From contig JAEUOU010000007.1 of the NCBI GenBank assembly GCA_016790575.1, forward strand, positions 91,675 to 155,674: a stretch of 64,000 bases of DNA, given 5' to 3'. The notes beneath the pieces were generated by a model. It ran no database searches. It was not told the origin of the DNA and worked only from the letters and a program-made list of their open reading frames with translations. How positions within the stretch are numbered: position 1 is the first letter of the stretch; every line of letters starts with the position of its first letter. Of the stretch, positions 42,439 through 51,825 are shown piece by piece. Source of the DNA: Burkholderiaceae bacterium (GTDB taxonomy: Bacteria; Pseudomonadota; Gammaproteobacteria; Burkholderiales; Burkholderiaceae_C). The translations under genes and the position numbers were made by a program.

Positions 42439-43260
42439 ATGACCCGCCTGCACACCGAATGGCAACGCCTGACCGGGGACGACCCCGCCCGCATGCTGGT
42501 GGTGGAACTGACCGGCCCGGCCCCGTGGACGACCCTGGCCCCCTTGTGGCGCGGGGTGCAGGCAGACTGGGGCCTGCCCGCCCCCGCCATTGCCGTCAAC
42601 GGGCGCGATGGCGTTCAGCTGTGGTTCCTGCTGGCGCAGCCGCTGGCCGCCGACCAGCGCGCCGCATTCGCGCAGGCGCTGCTTGCCCGCTATGTGGTGC
42701 CCTTGCCGCGCCAGCGGGTGGCGTGTGACCCGCCCGAATCCGGCGGCGCGGGCCTTCCGGCCGGCGACCCCGCGGCACCGGCCTCCCCCCGCCGGGTACC
42801 GTACCCGCACCCCCAAACCGGCCACTGGTCTGCCTTTGTCGCGCCCGACCTGGCGCCGCTGTTCGACGACGAACCCTGGCTGGACCTCGCCCCGGGCGAC
42901 GACGCGCAGGCCGACCTGCTGATGCGGCTGACACCCACCCCCGCCGCCGACCTGGTCCGTGTGCACGCAAGTCTGCGCCCACCGGCGCCGCCTGCCAACC
43001 CGCCCGCGAACCCGCCAGTCGCCGGCCCCCCGCCTGCCTGGGGCACGATGCCGGCGCCGGTCGCCCCCGCCGACGCGTCGGGAGCATCTGCCGGCCCCTA
43101 CACTGACCCGCGCGACTTCCTCCTCGCCGTCATGAACGACCCCGGCGTGCCCCTGCCGCAGCGCATTGATGCGGCGCGCGCGCTGCTGGCGGCGCCCGGC
43201 CCCCCGCCCAGGGCCACTGCCGTGACACCACAGGCGCCACAAATACTATCATATCGATAG
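42439..43260 (+). CDS. Unrecognised protein with Pro/Ala-rich C-terminal half
   Basis: 273 residues. The N-terminal 90 residues (LVVELTGPAPWTTLAPLWRGVQADWGLPAPAIAVNG..., VQLWFLLAQPLAADQRAAFAQ) look folded. A Pro-rich linker (about 180-215) leads to a helical end containing DPRDFLLAVMNDPGVPLPQRIDAARALL. No family recognised. The last residues, ...ILSYR and the stop, are encoded in the start of a dispersed element (ATATCGATAGC). It is monocistronic after the thiolase terminator. Confidence 0.65.
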   Translation: MTRLHTEWQRLTGDDPARMLVVELTGPAPWTTLAPLWRGVQADWGLPAPAIAVNGRDGVQLWFLLAQPLAADQRAAFAQALLARYVVPLPRQRVACDPPESGGAGLPAGDPAAPASPRRVPYPHPQTGHWSAFVAPDLAPLFDDEPWLDLAPGDDAQADLLMRLTPTPAADLVRVHASLRPPAPPANPPANPPVAGPPPAWGTMPAPVAPADASGASAGPYTDPRDFLLAVMNDPGVPLPQRIDAARALLAAPGPPPRATAVTPQAPQILSYR

Positions 43261-43306
43261 CAAAAAACGACCTTTTTACGCTGGGTATGGCCGGTTACGG
43301 CCAGAA
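43246..43306 (+). repeat. Dispersed element, copy 10
   Basis: CTATCATATCGATAG forms a small hairpin, then CAAAAAACGACC and TTTTTACGCTGGGTATGG, then a GGCCGGTTACGGCC hairpin. The longest and best-preserved copy. Its first bases overlap the end of the preceding CDS. Confidence 0.93.
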
Positions 43307-43355
43307 ATCGTTGCCCCGAGCCGGTTTTCCCGCCGCCAGGCCGCCTCCGACCGCT

Positions 43356-44441
43356 TCAGGGCGACCCGGTCCCCTGCGCCACCGCCCGCGCAATCGCCTC
43401 GCCCATCTCCACCGTGGTGGCGTTGCCGCCCAGGTCGGGGGTGCGCGGGCCGCGGACAATGACGTCTTCAATGGCTTTGACGATGGCGTCATGGGCGGCC
43501 TGGCAGCCGAGGAACTGCAGCATCAGCGCGCCGGACCAGATCATGGCCACCGGATTGGCGATGCCTTTGCCGGCGATGTCGGGCGCGGAGCCGTGCACCG
43601 GCTCGAACAGCGAGGGGAAGTTGCGCTCGGGGTTCAGGTTGGCCGACGGGGCCAGGCCGATGGTGCCGGTGGTGGCCGGGCCGAGGTCGGACAGGATGTC
43701 GCCGAACAGGTTGGAGGCCACCACCACGTCAAAGCGCCCCGGCTGCAGCACAAAACGCGCGCTCAGGATGTCGATGTGCTGCTTGTCCACCGTCACCTCG
43801 GGGTAGCCGCGGCCAACCGCATCGGCGCGGCCGTCCCACCAGGGCATGCTGATGGCGATGCCGTTGCTTTTGGTGGCCACCGTCAGGTGCTTGCGCTCGC
43901 GCCTGCGGGCCAGTTCGAAGGCGTACTTCAGCACGCGGTCCGTGCCATGGCGGGAGTAGACCGACTCCTGGATCACGATCTCGCGCTCGGTGCCGGCGTA
44001 CATCACGCCGCCCAGGTTGGTGTATTCGCCTTCGGTGTTTTCGCGCACCACCAGGTAGTCGATGTCACCGGCCTTGCGCCCCGCCAGCGGGCACGGCACA
44101 CCGTCGAACAGGCGCACCGGGCGCAGGTTGATGTACTGGTCGAACTCGCGGCGGAACTTCAAGAGCGAGCCCCACAGCGACACATGGTCCGGCACGGTCG
44201 CGGGCCAGCCCACGGCGCCAAAAAACAGCGCGTCCTGCCCCTGCAGCTGCGCCTTCCAGTCGTCCGGCATCATCTGGCCGTGCTGCTGGTACCAGTCGCA
44301 GCTGGCCCAGTCGATCGGGGTGTAGTGCAGCGCCAGGCCAAAGCGCTGGGCGGCGGCATCGAGCACACGCACCCCCTCGGGCAGCACTTCCTTGCCGATG
44401 CCGTCACCGGGAATCAGGGCGATCTTGAACGCGTGGGTCAT
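43356..44441 (-). CDS. ttuC: Tartrate dehydrogenase/D-malate dehydrogenase (TtuC/DmlA type)
   Basis: 361 residues of the isocitrate/isopropylmalate dehydrogenase fold. It opens FKIALIPGDGIGKEV, then LLKFRREFDQYINLRPVR (substrate Arg residues), DYLVVRENTEGEYTNLGG, and the metal-binding DILSDLGP. ENTEGEY with Asp/Tyr as the NAD-specific residues and the substrate-binding WWDGRAD region fit the tartrate/D-malate clade rather than LeuB. It oxidises D-malate or tartrate with NAD. It lies in the same direction as dnaE. Confidence 0.88.
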   Translation of the reverse strand: MTHAFKIALIPGDGIGKEVLPEGVRVLDAAAQRFGLALHYTPIDWASCDWYQQHGQMMPDDWKAQLQGQDALFFGAVGWPATVPDHVSLWGSLLKFRREFDQYINLRPVRLFDGVPCPLAGRKAGDIDYLVVRENTEGEYTNLGGVMYAGTEREIVIQESVYSRHGTDRVLKYAFELARRRERKHLTVATKSNGIAISMPWWDGRADAVGRGYPEVTVDKQHIDILSARFVLQPGRFDVVVASNLFGDILSDLGPATTGTIGLAPSANLNPERNFPSLFEPVHGSAPDIAGKGIANPVAMIWSGALMLQFLGCQAAHDAIVKAIEDVIVRGPRTPDLGGNATTVEMGEAIARAVAQGTGSP

Positions 44442-44482
44442 GGGTGGATTCTCCGGTTGGGTTTGCAGCGCCCGGGCGCCGT

Positions 44483-47400
44483 TCAGCTTTCGTAGACGAC
44501 CTGCGCCTGGCCCTGATGGGCCTGGGCGATCCAGGCGGCCAGGGCGTCGTCGCTGGGGTAACAGCGGGCGTGTTCGCCCAGCTCCAGTTCGGCCTGCACG
44601 TCGGGCAGCTCCGCGCTGGCGGGGCGGGTCAGCGCCAGTCGCACCGGCAGACCACGCAACAGGTCGCCCGCCTCGGTGCTGACACGGCGGGGTGGATGGT
44701 CGGCCAGCAGGCGGGCCACGTCCGGCGCGCGGCCGTTGACGGCGACCCGGATGTGTTTGCCGAAGCGGCAGCGCGCGGCGGGCAGGTCCCACACCTGCTG
44801 CACCGTCAGCTGCAGTCCGCCGGAGAACCGGTCGGGCATCAGCTTGCCCATGACCACCACCAGTTCGTCGTCCTTGAGCTGGGCGCGGTGGGCATCGAAC
44901 AGCGCCTCGTCGGCGCGGGCGTCGATCGTGCCCGACTTGTCGTCGAGCTTGAACAGCGCCAGCCGGCCGCGCTGGCCGTTGATGACACGCAGCTCACCCA
45001 CAATGCCGGCCAGCAGTTGCGGCTCGCGGCTGTCGCTCAGATCGGCAATGGGGCGGCGCACAAACTGCCGCACCTCGCGCACCACTTCGTCAAACAGGTG
45101 GCCGGAGAGGTAAAAGCCGATCGCCGTCTTCTCAAAACCCAGCTGCTCCTTGATGCCCCAGGGCGTGGTGTCCACCAGCGCCGGCTCCTGGGTGCTGGAG
45201 CCGTGGGCGTCGTCGTCCAGGTCGAACAGCCCTCCCTGGTTGGCATGGGCTTCGGCGGCCAACGCAAATTCGAAGGCCAGGTCGACAGAGGCCAGCAGCG
45301 CCGCACGGTTGCGCTGCAAGGAGTCGAACGCGCCCGCCTTGATCAGCGCCTCCACCGTGCGCTTGTTCAGCCGCGTCCGGTCCACCCGGCGCACGAAGTC
45401 GAACAGGCTGGAAAACGGGCCGCCGGCGTCGCGGGCGCGCACAATGGCCTCGATGGCCTGCTGCCCGGTGCCTTTGACGGCGCCCAGCCCGTAACGGATG
45501 ACGGCGTCCGATACCGGCTCGAAACGGTAACTGCCGCGGTTGACGTCCGGCGGGTCAAAACGCAGGCCGAATTTCAGCGCATCCTCGAACAGCACCTTGA
45601 GTTTGTCGGTGTCGTCCATCTCCACCGTCATGTTGGCGCAGAAGAACTCGGCCGTGTAGTGGACCTTGAGCCAGCCGGTGTGGTAGGCCAGCAGCGAATA
45701 GGCGGCGGCGTGCGACTTGTTGAAGCCGTAGCCGGCGAATTTCTCCATCAGGTCGAAGATTTCGTCGGCTATGGCCTCGGGCATGCCATGGGTGGCCAGC
45801 GCGCCGGCGCGGAACTTCACCCGTTCCTTGGCCATTTCCTCGGGCTTTTTCTTGCCCATGGCGCGGCGCAGCAGGTCGGCGCCGCCCAGGGTGTAGCCGC
45901 CCAGAATCTGCGCGGTCTGCATCACCTGTTCCTGGTAGACCATGATGCCGTAGGTTTCGGACAACATCTCGGCCACCGCCGGGTGCGGGTACTCCACCGG
46001 CTCGCGGCCGTGCTTGCGCGCCACAAAGCTGGGGATCAGGTCCATCGGGCCGGGGCGGTAGAGCGCGTTCAGGGCGATCAGGTCTTCCAGCCGGGTGGGC
46101 CGGGCGTCCTTGAGCATGCCTTGCATGCCGCGACTTTCAAACTGGAACACCGCCTCGGTGCGGCCATCGGCAAACAGCTTGTAGGTGGCAGCGTCGTCCA
46201 GAGCCACGTTTTCGAAGGCAAAGTTCTCCTGCCCGGGATGGCGCTTGCGGATCAGCTCACGCGCGATCTCCAGAATGGTCAGCGTGGCCAGGCCCAGGAA
46301 GTCGAACTTGACCAGGCCGATGGCCTCCACGTCGTCCTTGTCGTACTGGCTCACCGCCGAGTCGCTGCCGGGCTGCTGGTACAGCGGGCAGAAGTCGGTG
46401 AGCTTGCCCGGGGCAATCAGCACGCCGCCGGCATGCATGCCGATGTTGCGCGTCATGCCTTCGAGTTTCTGCGCCATCTCGATGACGGTGCGCACGTCTT
46501 CTTCTTTCTCGACCCGTTCGGCCAGCAGCGGCTCCAGCTCCAGCGCGTAGTTGGCCTTGTCGCCCTCCTTTTTCGGCTTGGGCGGGTAGGCCAGGGTGTA
46601 GGTCTGCCCCGGCTTGGCCGGAACCAGCTTGGAGATGCCGTCGCAGAAGGTGTAGCTCATGTCCATGACCCGGCCGACGTCGCGGATGGCCGCCTTGGCG
46701 GCCATGGTGCCGAAGGTGGCGATCTGGCTGACCGCGTCCTTGCCGTATTTCTGCTTGACGTAGTCGATGACGCGGTCGCGGTTGGCCTGGCAGAAGTCGA
46801 TGTCGAAGTCGGGCATGGACACCCGCTCGGGGTTCAGGAAACGCTCGAACAGCAGCGCGTATTCCAGCGGATCGAGGTCGGTGATCTTGAGCGCATAGGC
46901 CACCAGCGAGCCCGCGCCCGAGCCCCGCCCCGGCCCCACCGGGCAGCCGTTGGCCTTGGCCCACTGGATGAAGTCGCCCACGATCAGGAAGTAGCCCGGA
47001 AAACCCATCTTCAGGATGGTGGCGAGTTCGAACTCCAGCCGCTCCACATAGCGCGGCCGCTCGGCTTCGCGTCGCGCCGGGTCGGGGTAGAGGTGGCGCA
47101 GGCGCTCGTCCAGCCCCTCGAACGAGACGTGGCGGAAATACTCGTCCACCGACATCACGCGCCCGTCGACCGGCGGGATCGGGAAGTTGGGCAGCTGCGG
47201 CTTGCCCAGCACCAGGGTCAGGCTGCAGCGGCGGGCAATCTCCACCGTGTTGGCCAGTGCGCTGGGCACGTCGGCAAACAGCGCGGCCATCTGCGCGGCG
47301 CTTTTGAAGTACTGCTCGCGCGTGAAGCGGCGCACCCGCCGCGGATTGGCCAGAATTTCGCCTTCGGAAATACAGACCCGCGCCTCGTGGGCCTCGTAGT

Positions 47401-48016
47401 CCTCCGGCTGCAAAAACTGCACCGGCTGGGTGGCCACCACCGGCAGCTTCAGCCGCGCGGCCAGTTGCACCGCGCCCGCCACCTGGGTTTCGTCATCGGG
47501 GCGGCCGGCGCGCTGCAGTTCCAGGTAGAACCGGTGCGGAAACAGCCCGGCCAGCGCCAGCGCGGCCTCGGCGGCACGTGCCGCATCGCCCTGCACCAGG
47601 GCCTGCCCCACCGGCCCCGCCTGCGCGCCCGACAGCAGGATCAGGCCCTCGGCCCGCTCGCGCAGCCAGGCCAGTTTGACCACCGCCTGGGCCTTGTGCA
47701 CATGCCCCGTCCAGGCCCGGGCCAGCAGCTCGCACAGGTTCAGATAGCCCTGGCTGTTTTGCACCAACAGCAACACCCGCGAGGTGGCGCCCGTGTCTGC
47801 GCCCAGGCCCTCCAGAAAAATCTCGGCCCCCAGCACGGGCTTGACCCCCTTGCCACGCGCCTCTTTGTAGAACTTGACCGCCCCGAACAGGTTGGACAGA
47901 TCGGTCAGCGCCAGGGCAGGCTGCCGGTCCGCCGCAGCGGCCTTGACCACGTCGTCAATACGGGTGGTGCCATCCACCACAGAAAACTCGGAATGCAGGC
48001 GCAGGTGAATGAACAT
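44483..48016 (-). CDS. dnaE: DNA polymerase III alpha subunit
   Basis: 1177 residues. The N-terminal PHP domain (FIHLRLHSEFSVVDG) is followed by the polymerase core with catalytic PDFDIDF, KFDFLGLATLT, and GRGSGAGSLVAYAL. The helix-hairpin-helix and C-terminal OB domain (ELRVINGQRGRLALFKLDD) complete the family architecture. It is the replicative polymerase, essential. Length and order match E. coli DnaE (1160). Confidence 0.97.
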   Translation of the reverse strand: MFIHLRLHSEFSVVDGTTRIDDVVKAAAADRQPALALTDLSNLFGAVKFYKEARGKGVKPVLGAEIFLEGLGADTGATSRVLLLVQNSQGYLNLCELLARAWTGHVHKAQAVVKLAWLRERAEGLILLSGAQAGPVGQALVQGDAARAAEAALALAGLFPHRFYLELQRAGRPDDETQVAGAVQLAARLKLPVVATQPVQFLQPEDYEAHEARVCISEGEILANPRRVRRFTREQYFKSAAQMAALFADVPSALANTVEIARRCSLTLVLGKPQLPNFPIPPVDGRVMSVDEYFRHVSFEGLDERLRHLYPDPARREAERPRYVERLEFELATILKMGFPGYFLIVGDFIQWAKANGCPVGPGRGSGAGSLVAYALKITDLDPLEYALLFERFLNPERVSMPDFDIDFCQANRDRVIDYVKQKYGKDAVSQIATFGTMAAKAAIRDVGRVMDMSYTFCDGISKLVPAKPGQTYTLAYPPKPKKEGDKANYALELEPLLAERVEKEEDVRTVIEMAQKLEGMTRNIGMHAGGVLIAPGKLTDFCPLYQQPGSDSAVSQYDKDDVEAIGLVKFDFLGLATLTILEIARELIRKRHPGQENFAFENVALDDAATYKLFADGRTEAVFQFESRGMQGMLKDARPTRLEDLIALNALYRPGPMDLIPSFVARKHGREPVEYPHPAVAEMLSETYGIMVYQEQVMQTAQILGGYTLGGADLLRRAMGKKKPEEMAKERVKFRAGALATHGMPEAIADEIFDLMEKFAGYGFNKSHAAAYSLLAYHTGWLKVHYTAEFFCANMTVEMDDTDKLKVLFEDALKFGLRFDPPDVNRGSYRFEPVSDAVIRYGLGAVKGTGQQAIEAIVRARDAGGPFSSLFDFVRRVDRTRLNKRTVEALIKAGAFDSLQRNRAALLASVDLAFEFALAAEAHANQGGLFDLDDDAHGSSTQEPALVDTTPWGIKEQLGFEKTAIGFYLSGHLFDEVVREVRQFVRRPIADLSDSREPQLLAGIVGELRVINGQRGRLALFKLDDKSGTIDARADEALFDAHRAQLKDDELVVVMGKLMPDRFSGGLQLTVQQVWDLPAARCRFGKHIRVAVNGRAPDVARLLADHPPRRVSTEAGDLLRGLPVRLALTRPASAELPDVQAELELGEHARCYPSDDALAAWIAQAHQGQAQVVYES

Positions 48017-48090
48017 GGCTGCATTGTAGGAGGCCGGGTGGGCGCCGGTGACCGCGTGGGCAGGGGAAACGGCTGCCCCGGCGGTATCAA

Positions 48091-48142
48091 ATATATAGCG
48101 TAAAACGACCTTTTACCGCTGGGTATGGTCAGTTTTGGCCAG
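48091..48142 (+). repeat. Dispersed element, copy 11
   Basis: ATATAGCGTAAAACGACC followed by TTTTACCGCTGGGTATGGTC, then AGTTTTGGCCAG. It lies between the dnaE start and a small membrane protein gene. Confidence 0.9.
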
Positions 48143-48173
48143 ATTTCCCGCCACCAACCGCCCCACCGGCCGG

Positions 48174-48578
48174 TCAGGCGGCACCGCGCAGCGCCCAGAC
48201 CGCCAGCGGGATGCCACACAGGGCGATCAGGCCGTAAAGCAGGTAATTGCCGGTGCGGGGGTCAAAGTCGGGGCGGATCTTGTGCCAGGGCTTGTGCATC
48301 AGCCATTTGCCGATCGCAATGTCGAAGCTGGCCATGAAAACGGCCAGCACCGGCCCCAGGGCGGCGTGCGCGCCGGCGCCCTGCAGTCCGATGCCGGGCA
48401 CCAGCAGCCAGCACAGCACAAAAGCCAGCAGCGTGCCGGTCAGGGCGCTGAGCTTGATCGCCCGCTCTTTGCCCAGGCGCGGGATCAGCAGCTTGATGCG
48501 GGCGATGCCGTGCAGGGTTTCGGCGCAGGCCAGCACCACACACAGGGCGACGATATGGATCAGGGCGTCAGGCGTCAT
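48174..48578 (-). CDS. Small membrane protein of unknown function
   Basis: 134 residues with four hydrophobic segments (ALIHIVALCVVLACAETLHG, ALTGTLLAFVLCWLLVPGIG, GPVLAVFMASFDIAIGKW, and YLLYGLIALCGIPLAVWAL). A conserved-looking soluble loop, HKPWHKIRPDFDPRTGNY, separates the last two. No enzymatic motif. The start at 48578 (MTPDALIH) is the best by composition. Confidence 0.72.
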   Translation of the reverse strand: MTPDALIHIVALCVVLACAETLHGIARIKLLIPRLGKERAIKLSALTGTLLAFVLCWLLVPGIGLQGAGAHAALGPVLAVFMASFDIAIGKWLMHKPWHKIRPDFDPRTGNYLLYGLIALCGIPLAVWALRGAA

Positions 48579-48692
48579 GGGATCGGCGAAGGGCGGGTGG
48601 CCGCTGGCGAACCGGCTTGCTGGCCGCGGCACCGTGAAACCGGGTGAACCACCGGATTCTTGCAAAGCCCGGCGACAGAAATTTGTTTCACA

Positions 48693-49487
48693 TCAACACG
48701 TTGCGCTGGACCTGGCGGTGATGAAGGCGTAGTCCCCCGCGTCGCTGGCGTACCGGGCCTGGACGGCGGCGAAAGCGCCACGGTCCAGATCGGCAGCGAG
48801 GCGTTCCAGCCCGCTGCGCAACTCGTCCGGCGGGGCCAGATTGGCAAACGAGCTGATGTTGGCGCGGATGGCCCCGTCCAGGTAGAGGGCGGGCCGGTGT
48901 TTGCCGGAATACAGAAACAGGTCCTGCAGCGAGTCGGTCACCGAAAAGGGTGTGAGGGCGATGGCGGCAAAGCCGGCCTGGCGCAGCGCCTCACAGAGGC
49001 GTGGCCCGGTCGGCATCCGGGCCATGGAGCGGGCCATCATTTCCGGGAAGTAATGACACAGCCAGTACTGCCGCATCTGCTCGGCCAGGCCGGTGAAAAC
49101 GACAAACGGGGCGCCGGGACGCAACGTGCGATGCACCTCGGCAAGCGGTGCCTCCAGACGGGCGAAGTGGTGAATGGCCAAGGTGCAGATGGCGCCATCG
49201 AAAGCGGCGTCGGGAAACGGCAGTGCCTGCGCGCCCGCCTGCACCCAGGCAATGTCATCGGACTGCGGCCGCGCCTGCGTGAGCAGGCGAATGGAAACGT
49301 CAATGGCAGTCCACGTTCCGCCCAGGCGGCTGAGGGCGAGGGTGTAATTGCCCGTGCCACAGCCCAGGTCCAGATAGGCGCCGCCGGGCGTCAGGCCCAG
49401 CGCTCGCGCCAGCGCCTGGGCAATGGCCGGGTCGGCGCGGCGGGTGGTGGCGTAGGTGCCGCCGATGCGGTCATACAGTGCCTGCAT
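48693..49487 (-). CDS. Class I SAM-dependent methyltransferase
   Basis: 264 residues. YLDLGCGTGNYTLALS is the SAM loop, then AIDVSIRLL, and DGAICTLAIHHFARLE. LRPGAPFVVFTGL follows. The fold is complete; the substrate is unknown. It is separated by 115 bp from the small membrane protein gene downstream, so cotranscription is uncertain. Confidence 0.88.
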   Translation of the reverse strand: MQALYDRIGGTYATTRRADPAIAQALARALGLTPGGAYLDLGCGTGNYTLALSRLGGTWTAIDVSIRLLTQARPQSDDIAWVQAGAQALPFPDAAFDGAICTLAIHHFARLEAPLAEVHRTLRPGAPFVVFTGLAEQMRQYWLCHYFPEMMARSMARMPTGPRLCEALRQAGFAAIALTPFSVTDSLQDLFLYSGKHRPALYLDGAIRANISSFANLAPPDELRSGLERLAADLDRGAFAAVQARYASDAGDYAFITARSSATC

Positions 49488-49563
49488 GTCGCCATAGAAC
49501 CTGGACAGCGGCCCACAGTCGACCCCCGGGGCAAACCCGACGGCCGCATTCGACTTCGATATT

Positions 49564-49612
49564 CATAGCGAAAAATGACCTTTTTACGCTGGGTATTGCC
49601 CGATTGGACCTC
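49564..49612 (+). repeat. Dispersed element, copy 12
   Basis: CATAGCGAAAAATGACC followed by TTTTTACGCTGGGTATTGCC, then GATTGGACCTCAAAAC. It ends directly at the stop of the DUF599 gene. Confidence 0.93.
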
Positions 49613-49618
49613 AAAACC

Positions 49619-50314
49619 TCATTCGCGCAGCACCTGCAGCACGTCGGAGCGGAATTCGCGGCTGTACAGCACGGCGGCCACCAGCACGGCCGCGCCGGTC
49701 ATGGCCAGCGGGGAAAAAATCCAGGCCATGGCGGCAAAGGAAAAATAGTAGGCACGCAGCCCGTCGTTGAAGGTTTCCGCGGCCGAGCCCACCAGAGCGC
49801 CGGCGCGGCGGGCCCAGGCGGCCGCGTCGGCCTGGCCACTGGCAAAGGCTTCGGGAGGCGGCATGGCGCCGATCAGCAGCGCCACAAAGGTGTATTGCCG
49901 CATGGACCAGGAGAAGCGGAAGAACGCATAGACAAAAATTGCCACCAGCACCAGGACCTTGAACTCGAACACCAGCAGCGGCGTGGGCTGGGCGAAGGGA
50001 ATTTCGCGCACCAGCTCGGCCGCCTTGTCGGTGGTGCCGAGCACGGCAAACAGACCGCCGATGATGATGATGGACGTAGACGAAAAGAATGCCGGCGTCT
50101 GCGACAGGTTCTGGGTGATCAGGCCGTCGAGCATGCGCGGGTCGCGCGCGGTGGCCTGCAGCATCCACTCGCTGCGCCAGCGGTTGGTGGTGATGATCAG
50201 CGAGCGCTGGCGCTGGCCCCAGAAACGGGCAAACCAGGCGTAGCCGATCCACAGGCCAAAAAAAGCCGCCAGGGCCAGCCAGTCCACCAGCGGCAGGAGC
50301 GCAAAAATTTTCAT
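49619..50314 (-). CDS. DUF599 family membrane protein
   Basis: 231 residues with four hydrophobic segments (LVDWLALAAFFGLWIGYAW, FFSSTSIIIIGGLFAVLG, FKVLVLVAIFVYAFFRF and FSPLAMTGAAVLVAAVLY). Family marker blocks are NRWRSEWML and ITQNLSQTPAFF. The role is unknown. The gap to the upstream flavodoxin gene is 53 bp. Confidence 0.85.
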   Translation of the reverse strand: MKIFALLPLVDWLALAAFFGLWIGYAWFARFWGQRQRSLIITTNRWRSEWMLQATARDPRMLDGLITQNLSQTPAFFSSTSIIIIGGLFAVLGTTDKAAELVREIPFAQPTPLLVFEFKVLVLVAIFVYAFFRFSWSMRQYTFVALLIGAMPPPEAFASGQADAAAWARRAGALVGSAAETFNDGLRAYYFSFAAMAWIFSPLAMTGAAVLVAAVLYSREFRSDVLQVLRE

Positions 50315-50367
50315 GCGTCCATGGTAGCGCCCGGGCGCGGCGCGTGCACGGCGCCCGGCGCGGGCGG

Positions 50368-50922
50368 TCAGCCCTTGAGTCGGGCGGCGGTGGCGGCCAC
50401 CCGGGCGCCGAACTGGCGCGCGGTTTCCAGGTCGCCGGGCAGCATTTCGGCGGCGCTGGCGTCGGACGGGCTTTGCGCCATGGCGCCGCTGAAGGAGCCC
50501 ACGTAGTTCAGGTCGTTGCGCTGGGCGGCCTTGCTGTTGCTGGGCATCATGCCGGTGCCCACCCACAGGCCGCTGTGCTGCATGGCCAGGGTGAACAGGT
50601 AATGCAGCGTGGACAGCTTGTCGCCGTTCATGGTCGCGCTGTTGGTAAAGCCGGCAAACAGCTTGTCTTTCCACGCCTGGGTGAACCAGGCTTTGCTGGA
50701 GGCGTCGGCAAATTTCTTGAACTGCCAGCTCACGGTGCCCATGTAGGTGGGGCTGCCCATGATGATGGCGTCTGCGGCGTTGAGCTGGTCCCAGCCACCG
50801 TCCGGCAGGTTGCCGTCGGCATCGATGGGCACCAGTTCCGCGCCGGCGCCGTCGGCCACAGCCTGGGCCATACGAAGGGTGTGGCCGTAGCCGGAATGGA
50901 AAACAACTGCGATACGGGTCAT
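50368..50922 (-). CDS. Flavodoxin-family NAD(P)H-dependent FMN reductase (WrbA-like)
   Basis: 184 residues. FMN phosphate loop is HSGYGHTLRMAQAV, followed by IIMGSPTYMGTVSWQFKKF and FAGFTNSATMNGDK. It probably acts as a quinone or FMN reductase. Its upstream neighbour is the pirin gene (71 bp), in the same direction, and a LysR gene lies divergent beyond, so a redox-stress unit is plausible. Confidence 0.88.
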   Translation of the reverse strand: MTRIAVVFHSGYGHTLRMAQAVADGAGAELVPIDADGNLPDGGWDQLNAADAIIMGSPTYMGTVSWQFKKFADASSKAWFTQAWKDKLFAGFTNSATMNGDKLSTLHYLFTLAMQHSGLWVGTGMMPSNSKAAQRNDLNYVGSFSGAMAQSPSDASAAEMLPGDLETARQFGARVAATAARLKG

Positions 50923-50993
50923 GACAAGCTCCTCAAGGATGGGTGAACAGAAAACACAGGAAAAACCGCAGGGAACGCGGACGGCAGGCGCGG

Positions 50994-51695
50994 TCAGGGC
51001 GCCAGATCGAACACCAGCACCTCGGCGTCACGGCCGGCGCTGAGCTGCAGTTGGGTTTCGCCGGCCACGTAAAGGGCGTCGCCGGCGGACAGCGCCTGGC
51101 CGTTGACGTCCAGCGCGCCGCGGATCAGGTGCACATAGCCCTTGCGTGCCGGATTGAGCGCCAGCGTGGCACTTTCATCCCCGTCGAACAGTCCGGCGTA
51201 GAGCCAGGCATCGGCATGCATCGCCACCACACCGCCCTTGCCCGGTGGCGCCGCCACCAGCGACAGTGCGCCGCGTTTGCCGGCGGGCGGCACGGCCTGC
51301 TGCTCATAGCCGGGGGGAATGCCCCGGGCCGAAGGCTCGATCCAGATCTGGAGGAAATGGGTGGTCTGGCCAACGGCGTGGTTGAACTCGCTGTGCATCA
51401 CGCCGGTGCCGGCGCTCATGCGCTGCACATCACCGGGTGGAATGCCCTTGACATTGCCCATGCTGTCCTTGTGCGCCAGGTTGCCCTGCAGCACATAGCT
51501 GATGATTTCCATGTCGCGATGGCCGTGGGTGCCAAAGCCGGTGCCGGGGGCAATGCGGTCTTCGTTGATGACGCGCAGGTTGCCCCAGCCCCTGTGCGCC
51601 GGGTCGAAGTATTCGGCAAACGAGAAGCTGTGCCACGAGTCGAGCCATCCGTGGTTGGCATGGCCGCGGTCGCTGGCTTTGCGCAGGGTAAGCAT
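50994..51695 (-). CDS. Pirin family protein (YhhW-like)
   Basis: 233 residues, bicupin. Metal ligands are in FGTHGHRDMEII and MHSEFNH (His, His, His, Glu). It opens MLTLRKASDRGHANHGWLDSWHSFSFA, the typical family start. YhhW-type pirins have quercetinase activity in vitro. It is divergent from a LysR gene across a palindromic control region. Confidence 0.92.
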   Translation of the reverse strand: MLTLRKASDRGHANHGWLDSWHSFSFAEYFDPAHRGWGNLRVINEDRIAPGTGFGTHGHRDMEIISYVLQGNLAHKDSMGNVKGIPPGDVQRMSAGTGVMHSEFNHAVGQTTHFLQIWIEPSARGIPPGYEQQAVPPAGKRGALSLVAAPPGKGGVVAMHADAWLYAGLFDGDESATLALNPARKGYVHLIRGALDVNGQALSAGDALYVAGETQLQLSAGRDAEVLVFDLAP

Positions 51696-51796
51696 GGTGA
51701 AAACTCCGGTGGGTGGGGGACATGCGGCGAAGGCCGCTGCCGATGACCTGAATGTAGGCGTCCGGGCGCCACGGGTGGTGCTGGGGTTTTGATGGC

Positions 51797-51819
51797 ATCA
51801 TTCGAAAATTTTGAATGAT
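51797..51819. promoter_or_regulatory. Palindrome ATCATTC-N9-GAATGAT between pirin and lysR
   Basis: Perfect 7-base arms (51797-51803 and 51813-51819) around GAAAATTTT, immediately before the LysR start. The size and place fit a LysR regulator's binding site. A TTG within the right arm opens a frame that runs into lysR, but the ATG at 51826 is the likelier start. Confidence 0.65.
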
Positions 51820-51825
51820 CAAACA

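Noticed and set aside
44444..48103. 1219-codon plus-strand frame
   Set aside because: Exact antisense shadow of dnaE with His/Val/Gln-rich composition and no domain.
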